Shown piece by piece: positions 29,886-39,749 of a stretch of 64,000 nt of DNA. Within the stretch, counting starts at the first letter, position 1; every line of letters starts with the position of its first letter. Both the position numbers and the translations under genes were made by a program. Source of the DNA: Methanobacteriota archaeon (GTDB lineage: Archaea; Halobacteriota; Methanomicrobia; Methanomicrobiales; Methanomicrobiaceae); the NCBI GenBank assembly GCA_016841665.1, contig JAENYT010000003.1, positions 83,376 through 147,375 on the forward strand, given 5' to 3'. The notes under the pieces are model-generated. The model was not told the origin of the DNA, ran no database searches, and saw only the letters and a list, made by a program, of their open reading frames with translations.

Positions 29886-31592
29886 TCATTCCTCCCGGAG
29901 ATCTGAGATGGCGGCCGCAACCTCTGCCGATGCCTGCTGCAGCCGGGCGAGATCAGCCGCCGTTTCATTCAGGTGCTCCTTCCTCTTCCGGTAGGCGGCG
30001 GTGATGCCGCCCTGGGTGGTGTCGATGTTCTGGAGCGTCGCCCACCGGAGGTTCTCGGCGTTCCTGACCGCGAGATAGGCGATCTGCTTATCCAGCCGCC
30101 CCCGGATCCGCTTTTCCCGCATCGCACGGGGCAGGGCGCGGTCGAGGAGTTCCTTGGTGATCGGGCTGAAGGTGCTCTCCCAGCCCTTTCGAGAGACCCA
30201 GTACGGTTCCTGCCGCATCGAGAATACCCTGGCGCTCTCCGGAGCGCGATAGGGAATATCGAAGAGGTCTTGGGCGGCAAGCCGGATCGACTCGATGAGG
30301 TCGTCGGCCCGCTGCTGGTGGGATTGCAGGAGTGATGCCACCTCCCGCTCGATCGCGGCGGTTGTCTCCCCGAGTTCATGCTCGTAGAACGGTGGGATGG
30401 CGGCAGAAACGGCTTCCTGTGTCGCCTCCTCGTCCGGCCCGGCGGGATCGGCGAGTGCCCCCTCCGCTGCGTCCCGGAAGTGCACGAGTGACCGCTCCCG
30501 GAGCGCATCCACCTGCGCTTCAAGCCGCGCCACCACCCGTCTGCGATCACCTTCCAGGATGTCGGCGGCATGCCGCCGCTGCAGCTCCGCCTCACGGACC
30601 TTCCCCTCGAAGGTGCGCATTCGATCTTCGAGGGTATCGAGCGGCATCTCCAGCGCCCGCCTCGAGAGCCCTATCCGCAGTGCGACATCGCCCAGCAGAT
30701 CCAGGGCTTTCTTCCGGACCGCATCCCTGAGCACGGCGTTTTTCTCTGCGGCGAGGAACCCGATCAGGTGTTCCGAGACCGCCGCCATCCCGCTTGACTG
30801 CCAGAGGTCTGCGTCAGCGGCCGTTGCAGCGGCAAGCCCCTGCTTTGCCGATACCGGGAATACGGTGACCGCCCCTTCGATTCCTGCCCGGTCCCGGAGC
30901 ACCGCCTCGAAGAAGGCGAGCGCCGTCTCCTGCTCGTCGTCGCTGAGGTAATCCACCTTGTTGAGAACGAAAAAGACCCTGGCGACTGTATCCCTGATCA
31001 TATGGAGGAATTCGACCTCCACCTTGGTGATCGGCGGATCTGCGGAGACCAGAAAGAGCGTCGCGTCGCACTGGGCAAGAAAATTCAGGGTCATCTCCGT
31101 ATTGTGCTGGTGGACGGACCCGATCCCCGGTGTATCGATCAGGACGACACCCTTTGCCAGGATCGCGGCGGGGTGGGTCACCTCCACCTGCAGGACGCCC
31201 CGCTCGTTGTTCGGGTTGAACTCTTCCGAGACATACCCGAGGAGCGCCTGGTGCAGGTCCCGGGTGCTGTCGCTCTCGACGACCTCATCCTCGCGGTCGC
31301 CCTGGAAGCGGACGCGGACGCACCGCCGGTTGCCATGGAAGATGAGTGTGGGGATGGCGGTGAGGGGGATCACCGAGCTCGGGAGGAGGGCTTCGCCGAG
31401 AAGGGCGTTGATCAGGGTGCTCTTCCCCCGCTTGAACTGGCCGAGCACGGCGAGGTGGAACCGGCCGGTGTCGAGACGGTCCACCAGTGCCCCGAGCATC
31501 TCGGCACAGGGCGCATACTCAGGACCGAACGACCGGATACGGTTAACCTCCAGGGCAAGGATCTCGGGCAGAGACCGGATGTGGCTACTCAT
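29886..31592 (-). CDS. Dynamin-family GTPase
   Basis: LGQFKRGKSTLINALLGEALLPSSVIPLTAIPT (G1/G2), LIDTPGIGS (G3), FFVLNKVDYLS (G4); long helical C-terminus; start trimmed to MSSHIRSLPEIL. Confidence 0.88.
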   Translation of the reverse strand: MSSHIRSLPEILALEVNRIRSFGPEYAPCAEMLGALVDRLDTGRFHLAVLGQFKRGKSTLINALLGEALLPSSVIPLTAIPTLIFHGNRRCVRVRFQGDREDEVVESDSTRDLHQALLGYVSEEFNPNNERGVLQVEVTHPAAILAKGVVLIDTPGIGSVHQHNTEMTLNFLAQCDATLFLVSADPPITKVEVEFLHMIRDTVARVFFVLNKVDYLSDDEQETALAFFEAVLRDRAGIEGAVTVFPVSAKQGLAAATAADADLWQSSGMAAVSEHLIGFLAAEKNAVLRDAVRKKALDLLGDVALRIGLSRRALEMPLDTLEDRMRTFEGKVREAELQRRHAADILEGDRRRVVARLEAQVDALRERSLVHFRDAAEGALADPAGPDEEATQEAVSAAIPPFYEHELGETTAAIEREVASLLQSHQQRADDLIESIRLAAQDLFDIPYRAPESARVFSMRQEPYWVSRKGWESTFSPITKELLDRALPRAMREKRIRGRLDKQIAYLAVRNAENLRWATLQNIDTTQGGITAAYRKRKEHLNETAADLARLQQASAEVAAAISDLREE

Positions 31593-32036
31593 AGAATCTC
31601 TCCTTGACAATCGGCATGCATCGATGGGCATTCGGCGTCCCGTATCCCCCGATGTACGGTAGGAGTCATCAGCCACAAAAGCGGTTAGAGGTGAACTCCA
31701 TCACCTTAATCTGTATCATCTGTATCTCGCATTGCAGAACAATTAATGCTTTGTCCTTCGACACCCTGCATCGCCGTTGCTGCCTGCGTCTCCCAACCGG
31801 TTCGCCTCCTCATCCACCACATTTCCGGCGATGCGCACAAATGAACAGGTTTTTCCCGCCCGTTGCGCTATCTCGTTGTATGACGGATGTGATCGGCAAG
31901 CTGATCCGGCTCGTGCTCATCCTGGCCGCGGCCTGTGTGGTGTTCATCATGGTGCTGGTGATCGTGTAGCCGCGCCGGACCCGCCTTCGGCCCTTTTGCG
32001 CCTCAAGGGAACGCACTGGGAGGGGTGGAGGGTGCC

Positions 32037-32232
32037 GGGAGGATTTCAATACCTTTTTGACACGATATGCCGACCCTTTTTCCAGGAAGGGCACATCGGC
32101 AATACCTTCCGTCTCCCCCCAAGGAAGAATCAAGTGTCGAATCATGTGCAACCTGATTTCAGCACCCCCCCAACGTAGGCCAGTAATTGATTCTCTTACC
32201 ATAATCTCTCCAGTGTGCCCTTCCTGCCCTAT
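32037..32232. repeat. Dispersed intergenic repeat, copy 1 (pair with 63181-63390)
   Basis: gaggatttcaatacctttttgacacgatatgccgaccc...ggccagtaattgattctcttaccataatctctccagtgtgcccttcc closely matches 63181-63390. Confidence 0.8.
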
Positions 32233-32515
32233 CGTGGCTGTCTTTTAAGTCTTCTGGAGGGTTACTGCGGCACATCGGGAACGGTTCGGCGGCCGATGTG
32301 GTCCAGTCAGCGCATCATCCATTGAAATGCCCTGATTAGCCGTTTTCATCGGAACCAGTACGCTGAATCAGGGATAATGGAACACCTGGCTGATCAGTAC
32401 GGGCTTTGAAGTTCCCACAACAGGGAAATAATGGCCTATTTATAAAAAGGATATATTATAATCACTTTTTTATCTCCTTGTGATGATTGTTCTTACTGCA
32501 TACCGGAGCTGATTT

Positions 32516-32791
32516 ATGATCCGTCTGCTGCTTGTCGACAATGAATCCATTGCTCTCGTCATGACCAAAACATTTCCTGGAAGAGACCATGCTGATATCG
32601 AGTGCGATACCGCCAATTCTGCACGGGAAGCTCTGGATAAACTGGCTGCTTCACCCTACGATGCCATCGTCTCCGACTATGAGCTGTCGAAGATGGACGG
32701 CGATGCCCTGAACCCTGTTGCGATAGAAGATCTGGTTGCGGTACTGAAGGGAAATAGGGCCAGGACCACCCGAAGCCGGGTTCCGGAGTGA
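32516..32791 (+). CDS. Truncated response-regulator receiver domain protein (91 aa)
   Basis: MIRLLLVDNESIALVMTKTFPGRDHADIECDTANSAREALDKLAASPYDAIVSDYELSKMDGDAL then divergent tail; parallels the N-terminus of the 40229 ORF. Confidence 0.75.
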   Translation: MIRLLLVDNESIALVMTKTFPGRDHADIECDTANSAREALDKLAASPYDAIVSDYELSKMDGDALNPVAIEDLVAVLKGNRARTTRSRVPE

Positions 32792-32795
32792 AGCG

Positions 32796-33812
32796 ATGCA
32801 AAAAAAGCGCGTGATAGCCGGACTTGCAGTCATCGCCATGCTAATGTTGGTCGGATTTGGCGTATGGCTTGTTCTCGACTCCCAGAAAACCACTGCAGAA
32901 CCTGTGGAATCGATCACGGTTGCGTATTCGCCGTTCGAGTTGACGGCACTGCTCTGGATCGCCGAGGACCGGCATTTCTTCGAGGACAATGGCCTTAACC
33001 TTACCCTGCGGAAATATGATTCCGGGGCCGGTTCAGTGGAAGGGGTCCTGAACGGCGAAGCAGATATTAGCGTGGGTGTCACGGAGTTCCCCCTTGTCGG
33101 GAAGGCATTTCAGGACGCTCCCGTCCGCGTGATCGGGAACATCGACAAGGGCGATATCATCTATATTGTGGCGCCAAAGGACCGGGGAATCAGAAATTTC
33201 TCCGACCTCAAAGGAAAACGGGTCGGAACCACTATCGGAACGGTCGCAGAATTCCACCTCGGAAGGTTTCTCACGCTGCATGGCATGACCCTGGGGGATA
33301 TCACCCTCGTCGACGTAAAAACCCCGGACGGTTGGGTAAATGCGGTTGCCGAAGGTGAGATCGATGCGATTTCGACCGCTCAACCATATGCCAATGCAGC
33401 CTGCGTTCGTCTCGGGGATAACGCGGTTTTCTGGCCCGCACAGAGCGGCACGCCAGTGTTCTCGCTGGTGGCCTCCACTGATGAATGGATAGCAGGGCAT
33501 CCTGTACAGGCGGAGCGGTTCCTCGAATCCCTCGTACAGGCAGAGGAGTACACCATCATGCACCCTGCTGAAGCCCGGGCCATCGTGCAGAAACGGCTGA
33601 ACCTCGATGCCGGGTATATGGATACTGTCTGGGAGCAAAACCAGTTCTCGGTCTCGCTCGACCAGTCGCTCGTCCTTGCGATGGAGGACGAGGCGCGGTG
33701 GATGATCAGAAACAACCTGACGAACGCAACGTCGGTGCCGGATTTCAGGCATTATATCCACACGGAGAGCATGGAAACCGTACGACCCGGTTCGGTGAAT
33801 ATCATCGGGTGA
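32796..33812 (+). CDS. ABC-type solute-binding protein (NMT1/NitT-TauT type), membrane-anchored
   Basis: N-terminal TM; ESITVAYSPFELTALLWIAEDRHFFEDNGLNLTLRKYDSGAGSVEGVLNGEADISVGVTEFPLVGKAF. Confidence 0.88.
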   Translation: MQKKRVIAGLAVIAMLMLVGFGVWLVLDSQKTTAEPVESITVAYSPFELTALLWIAEDRHFFEDNGLNLTLRKYDSGAGSVEGVLNGEADISVGVTEFPLVGKAFQDAPVRVIGNIDKGDIIYIVAPKDRGIRNFSDLKGKRVGTTIGTVAEFHLGRFLTLHGMTLGDITLVDVKTPDGWVNAVAEGEIDAISTAQPYANAACVRLGDNAVFWPAQSGTPVFSLVASTDEWIAGHPVQAERFLESLVQAEEYTIMHPAEARAIVQKRLNLDAGYMDTVWEQNQFSVSLDQSLVLAMEDEARWMIRNNLTNATSVPDFRHYIHTESMETVRPGSVNIIG

Positions 33813-33825
33813 GGGAAGGAACGCC

Positions 33826-35796
33826 ATGAAAGTCAGGACACAGTTGATCGCCGGACTGGTCATCTTCGCCCTTCTCCTAGCGTTCATATCCGGTCTGGTG
33901 ATCACGACAAACCAGCAGGTTGACCAGCTCGTCGCACAGGAGCGGATCGCAAACGAGATCGCTCTCGAGGTCGGCGAGCTCGGGTACCTCTCAAACGACT
34001 TTATCCTCTACCGCGAGCCCCAGCAGGTCCAGCGGTGGGAAGCGAAGTACGCCTCACTCTCCGACCTTATCGCAGGTCTCTCCGTTGAACCGCCGGAGCA
34101 GCGCGCGATCGTACGCAACCTTGCAGCAGACCTCAGGAACACCAGATCCGTCTTTGGCGACATCGTGTCAAACCCCGTGCAGCCCGGTGGGACGGATACC
34201 GAATTTGCCCAGCTTTCGTGGAGCAGGATGGCGGTCCAGAACCAGGGGATGGTCTTTGATGCGGTGAAGCTCGCCACCTCCCTCGGCGACCAGGCCGACG
34301 AACTGAGACAGGCACGGAACCTGTTCATCTTTGCGCTGACAGGAGCGTTCGTCGTGTTCCTCCTCACCAGCTACTTCCTCTTCTCGCGGCGGACGCTGAA
34401 GTCGATTGCGGACCTGCAGGAAGGGGCACGGATCATCGGGTCCGGGAACCTCGATTATACCATCGAGGTGAAGGGGGACGACGAGATCAGCGCACTCTCC
34501 CAATCGTTTAACCGGATGACATCCGATTTACGACGCGTTATCGCCACCAAGGCCGACCTGGAGTGGGAGATCGCCGGCCGGAAACAGGCCGAAGAGGAGC
34601 TGATTCGTGCCAACGCACAGCTCGGCCACAGCGAACAAAACCTGATCCAGCAGAATATCGAGCTCAACGCGCTCAACGAGGAGCTCACTGCAACGCAGGA
34701 AGAGCTGGAGCAGAACATCCACGAGCTCACCCGTGCCGAAACAGAGCTCCAGAGGCTCGCCGAGCAGCGCCAGGTTGCGCTGGATGCCGCCCGCATGGGC
34801 TGGTGGCACTATGACCCGATTACGCGTACAGGGTCGTGGGACGAACGCTACAGGGAGATCTTCGACGTTATCGGGTATCAGGGATCCAACGATGAGATCC
34901 TCGCCACCCGCATGCATCCTGAGGACCTTCCGGGTGTCTGGGCCAGTGTGGAGGCGGCCCTGGACCCGGTCCATCCGCAGTTCTATTCGGCGGAGTACCG
35001 CATCAACCTGCCCGACGGGTCGGTGCGATGGATCGAGGCGCATGGGATCGCGTCGTTCGAGGGGAACGGCGAGAACCGCCGGGCAACGCGTCTCGTCGGC
35101 ACAGTCGCCGACATCACCGACCGCAAGCAGGCCGAAGGAGCCCTCAAGGAGGCGAGCAAAAAGCTCAACCTGCTCACCAGCATCACCCGGCATGACATTC
35201 TCAACCAGATTACGGCACTGAAGGCGTTTCTCGTCCTCCTGGAGGATCTGCAGCACAGTGAAGGCGGAGCAAGGGAGATGTTCCACAATGTAGAGACGAT
35301 TGCCGATACCATCCGCCGCCAGATCACGTTCACCGGCGATTACCAGGATATGGGCGAGCGCGATCCCGAATGGCAGCATGTGGAATGGGTGGTGATGCGG
35401 GCGGCAGCAAGTGTGCGGCGAAACGGGGCAGCGCTCACGGTGACCACCGGTTCCCTGGAAATCTTTGCCGATCCCATGTTGGAGAAGGCCTTCTATAACC
35501 TGCTGGACAATGCCGTCGTCCACGGAGAGGGGGTGACGAATATCAGCGTATCGTTCCGAAATGAAGCAGACGCCGGAGTGCTTGTGTTCGAGGATGAAGG
35601 CGTGGGCGTGCCCGCGTCCATGAAGGACGATATTTTCCAGCGAGGGGTTGGTAAAATCACCGGGTACGGGCTGTTTCTGGTAAAAGAGATCCTCGATATT
35701 ACGGGTATGTCCATCCGGGAGACCGGAGAGGAAAAGAAAGGGGCGAGGTTCGAGATCGAGGTGCCGGCCGGGAAGTGGCGGATTGCTGAGAATTGA
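33826..35796 (+). CDS. Sensor histidine kinase (TM-HAMP-coiled coil-PAS-HisKA-like-HATPase)
   Basis: HAMP after TM2, PAS (WWHYDPITRTGSWDERYREIFDVIGYQG), SITRHDILNQITALKAFL H-box, HATPase motifs. Confidence 0.92.
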   Translation: MKVRTQLIAGLVIFALLLAFISGLVITTNQQVDQLVAQERIANEIALEVGELGYLSNDFILYREPQQVQRWEAKYASLSDLIAGLSVEPPEQRAIVRNLAADLRNTRSVFGDIVSNPVQPGGTDTEFAQLSWSRMAVQNQGMVFDAVKLATSLGDQADELRQARNLFIFALTGAFVVFLLTSYFLFSRRTLKSIADLQEGARIIGSGNLDYTIEVKGDDEISALSQSFNRMTSDLRRVIATKADLEWEIAGRKQAEEELIRANAQLGHSEQNLIQQNIELNALNEELTATQEELEQNIHELTRAETELQRLAEQRQVALDAARMGWWHYDPITRTGSWDERYREIFDVIGYQGSNDEILATRMHPEDLPGVWASVEAALDPVHPQFYSAEYRINLPDGSVRWIEAHGIASFEGNGENRRATRLVGTVADITDRKQAEGALKEASKKLNLLTSITRHDILNQITALKAFLVLLEDLQHSEGGAREMFHNVETIADTIRRQITFTGDYQDMGERDPEWQHVEWVVMRAAASVRRNGAALTVTTGSLEIFADPMLEKAFYNLLDNAVVHGEGVTNISVSFRNEADAGVLVFEDEGVGVPASMKDDIFQRGVGKITGYGLFLVKEILDITGMSIRETGEEKKGARFEIEVPAGKWRIAEN

Positions 35797-35992
35797 TTGT
35801 ACTTGTCATGGGTGAATGTGACAAGGAAGATCTTCGGGCGGGGTCGGGGAGCGGTTCATAGTCAAGTTTTTCCATCCTTGTTGTCCAGGACAGCGGCCCG
35901 TTCTGGGCCAAGATACCCCTGATGGTACACTAAATGCAAAATCAAAGGGAAGATAAGACGATGATTTTCTCGCCGTTTCTCGATCGGTCGAT

Positions 35993-36290
35993 CTTGCTCG
36001 CTCGCTGTGGCGGGCCTCCGCTCACTTCGCATGAACAGAGTTCATGCTCGAAGCCGGAATCCATGGATGGATTCCGGCATTTCGCAACACCTCCCTTGTT
36101 TTTACCCGGCTGACGGGATCGGTGACGCCCTCACGCGTCGCATCTCCGCTTCGCTCCGGTGCTCTGCGTGACGGCTGCTCGTACACGCCGCTCTCGCAGA
36201 CTGCTCCGCGGCTGTGTTCTGGTGGAGTGCGAACGCCGCCAGGAATATCAGGTCTGCCGCCCTTCGGCGGCACCGCTCCATGGACAATTT
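35993..36290. repeat. Dispersed GC-rich repeat, copy 1 (carries a nested palindromic insertion)
   Basis: ttcgcaacacctcccttgtttttacccggctgacgggatcggtgacgccctcacgcgtcgcatctccgcttcgctccggtgctctgcgtgacggct... shared with copies 2 and 3. Confidence 0.9.
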
Positions 36291-36363
36291 CCGAGTCTGA
36301 GAGAGAGGGGACGATATCCCTGCCCGGTGTTCCAGGTGGCCCTCTCTTGAAAAAAATGGTATA

Positions 36364-37626
36364 TTATCCCGCAACAGGTTCTGCAACCCTTCCCATGAAG
36401 AGCACATTGCCGTTTTCGTCGTCTATGATCATGAAGACGAAGGGGTGGTCGGCCCGAAAGACCGGAACGGGTTCTTCTTCCATGGCTGCGCTCTTTCCAA
36501 ACACGACCGCGGTGGCAGCGGCGGCCTCTGTCCCCTCCTCGTTCACCTCCACGAAGGCCTTGTGGATCACATCGGTGATGAAGAGTTCATGCGTCCCATC
36601 CAACCCCGAAAAATCGGCACCGGGGCCGAACGCGGTCGGCATGCCCATTGCCGGGAGTGTATCGGTCAGCAGGTAGTCGCACTCAAGGGTGAATTTCGGG
36701 AAGTATACACGCACCCGCTCATCTCGCATCCCTGCAATCGCATCGGAAAGCTCTTGGGTTCCGAGGGCCTCTTCCGCCATCCCGATATCGTTCGTCTTCG
36801 GGAGGAGGATAAGCATGGAGAGCGACGTTGTACCCTCGTGTTCATACGGCATCCTCAGGATCTGGAGGCTGTCGGTCTCCGTGTAGTTATAGCGGGCGTC
36901 CTCGTCCGTTCTCTGCATCATATCGACCGTGACTGTCTCTCCCCGGGCGGTCGTAAACGCCCACTCGGAGGTCAGCTCCTCATCGAACTGGAGCACCCAC
37001 GCGCCCTTGAAGTAGACCGCATTGGTGATTACGAGGCGCGTGAGGGAGTCGATGGCCCCGGCGGGGATCAAGTCCTTGATTTTCTCTTCTGTCCGGTCCT
37101 CCACCCACCGGTTGATGGTTTGCCTCGACGCTTCGGGAGCGGATACAAAGTCCATATTTTCCACCTCCGCACCATAGTAGTCCTCTGCGACGGAGATGTA
37201 GCCGGGCAGGAACGCATGGGTTTTTTCGGCCCAGAGCGCATTTGCGGTGCGGAGCGTGAAGTTGCTATCGTTTCTGTTGATACCTGCAATCAGACTTCTG
37301 TATTCCTCCCTGAGAGAACTCTTGTTTTCAGGGAAGTAGAAGACGGAGCGGATCTCGTCCGCAGTCTCTCCCCCAGCCCCCTCGTAGGTCAGCGCAAGGG
37401 CCGTGGAGATGCTGTGGGGCGAGAAGAAGATGTTTTGGCCCTCGTTTCTCTCTTCGTCGCTGAGCGTGCGGTAGAGATCGCAGGCAAAGCGGTTGTTTGC
37501 CTCGATAACCGTCCCTGTGTCTGCGGGGGAGGGTTGTTCCTCAGCGGTCGTGGTGCACCCGCCCGCAAGGATGCCGAAGAGGACAAGTACCGCCAGGGCT
37601 CCGGTCACCATCACTTTGTGATTCAT
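36364..37626 (-). CDS. Serpin (serine protease inhibitor), lipoprotein
   Basis: Lipobox LAGGC; NIFFSPHSISTALALTYEGAGGETADEIRSVFYFP, ANALWAEKTHAFLPGY, VNRWVEDRTEEKIKDLIP, VFRADHPFVFMIIDDENGNVLFMGRV. Confidence 0.95.
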   Translation of the reverse strand: MNHKVMVTGALAVLVLFGILAGGCTTTAEEQPSPADTGTVIEANNRFACDLYRTLSDEERNEGQNIFFSPHSISTALALTYEGAGGETADEIRSVFYFPENKSSLREEYRSLIAGINRNDSNFTLRTANALWAEKTHAFLPGYISVAEDYYGAEVENMDFVSAPEASRQTINRWVEDRTEEKIKDLIPAGAIDSLTRLVITNAVYFKGAWVLQFDEELTSEWAFTTARGETVTVDMMQRTDEDARYNYTETDSLQILRMPYEHEGTTSLSMLILLPKTNDIGMAEEALGTQELSDAIAGMRDERVRVYFPKFTLECDYLLTDTLPAMGMPTAFGPGADFSGLDGTHELFITDVIHKAFVEVNEEGTEAAAATAVVFGKSAAMEEEPVPVFRADHPFVFMIIDDENGNVLFMGRVAEPVAG

Positions 37627-37867
37627 GATGTGTTGTTTTGTGCGGCATCACATAATTCTGGCGTAGATTACGATTTTTTTTGAACTTATCGAGAAGCGGG
37701 GGGTCGTTGTTACTCTGTCTTATCCCTCCTATGGTGCGGCCCCGGTATCGGGAGAGGACGTGGTGGTATACACGATGTGCCGATCGGGCGAGGTCAGCCA
37801 GCTCTGTGATCCGGGCGCCCCGGTGATGGAGCTGCTTGGGGTGGAGGGATGACCCCCTGCCCCAGTT

Positions 37868-38035
37868 TTTGCGATCGGCCGGGCTTGCTCGCTGCGGCAG
37901 GCTTCCGCTCACTTCGCAACACCTCCCTTGTTTTTACCCGGCTGACGGGATCGGTGACGCCCTCACGCGTCGCATCTCCGCTTCGCTCCGGTGCTCTGCG
38001 TGACGGCTGTGTACTGGTGCAGTTCGAACGCCGCC
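37868..38035. repeat. Dispersed GC-rich repeat, copy 2 (shorter)
   Basis: Same core as copy 1 (cttcgcaacacctcccttgtttttacccggctgacgggatcggtgacgccctcacgcgtcgcatctccgcttcgctcc). Confidence 0.9.
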
Positions 38036-38274
38036 ATTTACAGTGGTATTCGATCATGTTTGTTCCAATTCTCGTAGAATAGGGGTATTTTCTTGCAGAT
38101 CAGGGAGGGCGCCGGTCGGAAGCGAACCAGCATTCCGTCGAACCATCAAAACGTGCCAGAGCGCTCATCTGCAGTGATCCGGCTTTTTTCGCAGATGGGC
38201 GTATATTACCGATTTTAAGCATGGTTTCTCTTCCGAACACTATAATTACCATGTATATATTATAGCTAACAAGC

Positions 38275-39618
38275 ATGGTTCGGTTTCCGAACTTCTCGGC
38301 CATTGCCTCCGATCTGGGCCGCATCTTTCTCTTCATGGGCCTGGTGTCCTACCTTCCCCTGCTCGTCGGCCTCTTCTACGGGGAGTACGGCATCCTTCTT
38401 CCGATGATATCTGCCCCGGTGGCTTTCACCGCGCTCGGGCTTCTCCTCCTCCGAATCCGGAGGCCATGTCCGGCTGGACTTCAACCGGTTTATCGCTGAT
38501 TCCCAATGTCGATGCCGTACCCCAGACGCTACTCTTCTGGCGGTCCCTCACCCAGTGGATGGGCGGCATCGGGATTGTTGCCTTCAGCGTGGCCCTTGCG
38601 AGCCGGTCAAGCCTGACAAGTTTCCGGCTCTACCGGGCCGAAGGCCGGAGCGAGACGCTCTGATGCCCAGTGTGGTGGCAACGGCGGCCCAGATGTGGCG
38701 CATCTACCTCATCCTCACCATAGCTGGGGTCGGCCTGGTTATGCTCTCCGGCATCCCTCTCTGGGATGCGGTCAATATCTCCATGACCGCGATAGCCACC
38801 GGCGGGTTCTCGGTGCACACACAGGGCATCATGTACTACCAGACCCGCTGCTCGAGATGCTGATCATCCCCATCATGATCGCCGGCGCACTGCCCTTTAA
38901 GCTCTACTACCTGACGTACTACCGGAAGCAGACTAATTTCTTTGCGGACTCGCAGGCACGACTGCTCTTCCTGCTGATCGCACTCGGTGTCGCGCTCGTC
39001 ACCTTCGACCTCGTCACGCTCACAAAGGCTGTTCCGTTCCAGGCACTCAGGGAAGGGCTTTTTATGGTGACGAGCGGCATCACCTGCACCGGCTTTCATA
39101 ACTCTAACCTGTATACCTGGTCCAGCGTCACGGTGCTCTTTCTCTCCGTGCTCATGCTCATCGGGGGATCGTCGGGGAGCACCGCCGGCGGCATCAAGCT
39201 CTCCCGGGTGAACCTCGGCATCGAGACCCTCGTGTGGTGGTTCAATAAACCGTTTAAGGGTAGTCACGCGCTTACCTCATTCCGCCATAATGGAAAGGCA
39301 GTCGGGATTACCATTGCCGAGTATGAAATCTCCAAGAACATGCTTGTCATCGCGCTCTTTATCCTGACCATCTTTACCGGAACGATCCTCCTCCTTCACC
39401 TGGGGCACACGCAGGGGTTCGACTCGAGCGAAGTGATCTTCGATGTGGTCTCTGCCATATCGAACGTCGGACTATCCAGCGGATTTGTCAACCCGCAGAT
39501 GAGCATGGCTGGGAAATGGCTCTTCATTATCATCATGTGGGCCGGGCGTCTGGAGATTCTGCCCGTGATCGCGCTTGTGATGGGGCTTTCCGGGCAGTTC
39601 AGCCAGAAACGGGGGTGA
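38275..39618 (+). pseudogene. trkH: TrkH-type potassium transporter subunit, frameshifted and internally deleted
   Basis: TrkH-like segments in different frames: MVRFPNFSAIASDLGRIFLFMG...; EAMSGWTSTGLSLIPNVDAVPQTLLFWRSLTQWMGGIGIVAFSVALASRSS; WRIYLILTIAGVGLVMLSG...ATGGFSVH; LIGGSSGSTAGGIKLSRV. Confidence 0.85.
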
Positions 39619-39749
39619 AAGGGGAGCGGTGGGCATATGCCGAGAGCTCCCCTCCCTTCTGAAATGGAGCCACATCCCATCCAGTTGACTGTGATTTGGA
39701 TTGATTCGCTACATACAAATCATGCCCCTGTGTCGGGATATCCTGGTAT

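Noticed and set aside
31810-32202. 130-aa minus-strand ORF
   Set aside because: Overlaps the non-coding repeat pair; the frame is not preserved in the second copy
34528-35523. 331-aa minus-strand ORF (and the equivalent at 41933-42652)
   Set aside because: Antisense to histidine kinase catalytic regions; similarity between the two just mirrors the kinase duplication
36022-36273. 83-aa minus-strand ORF with PSRRAPERSGDATREGVTDPVSRVKTREVLR (also at 37794 and 39709)
   Set aside because: Translation of the dispersed repeat; no sign of real coding
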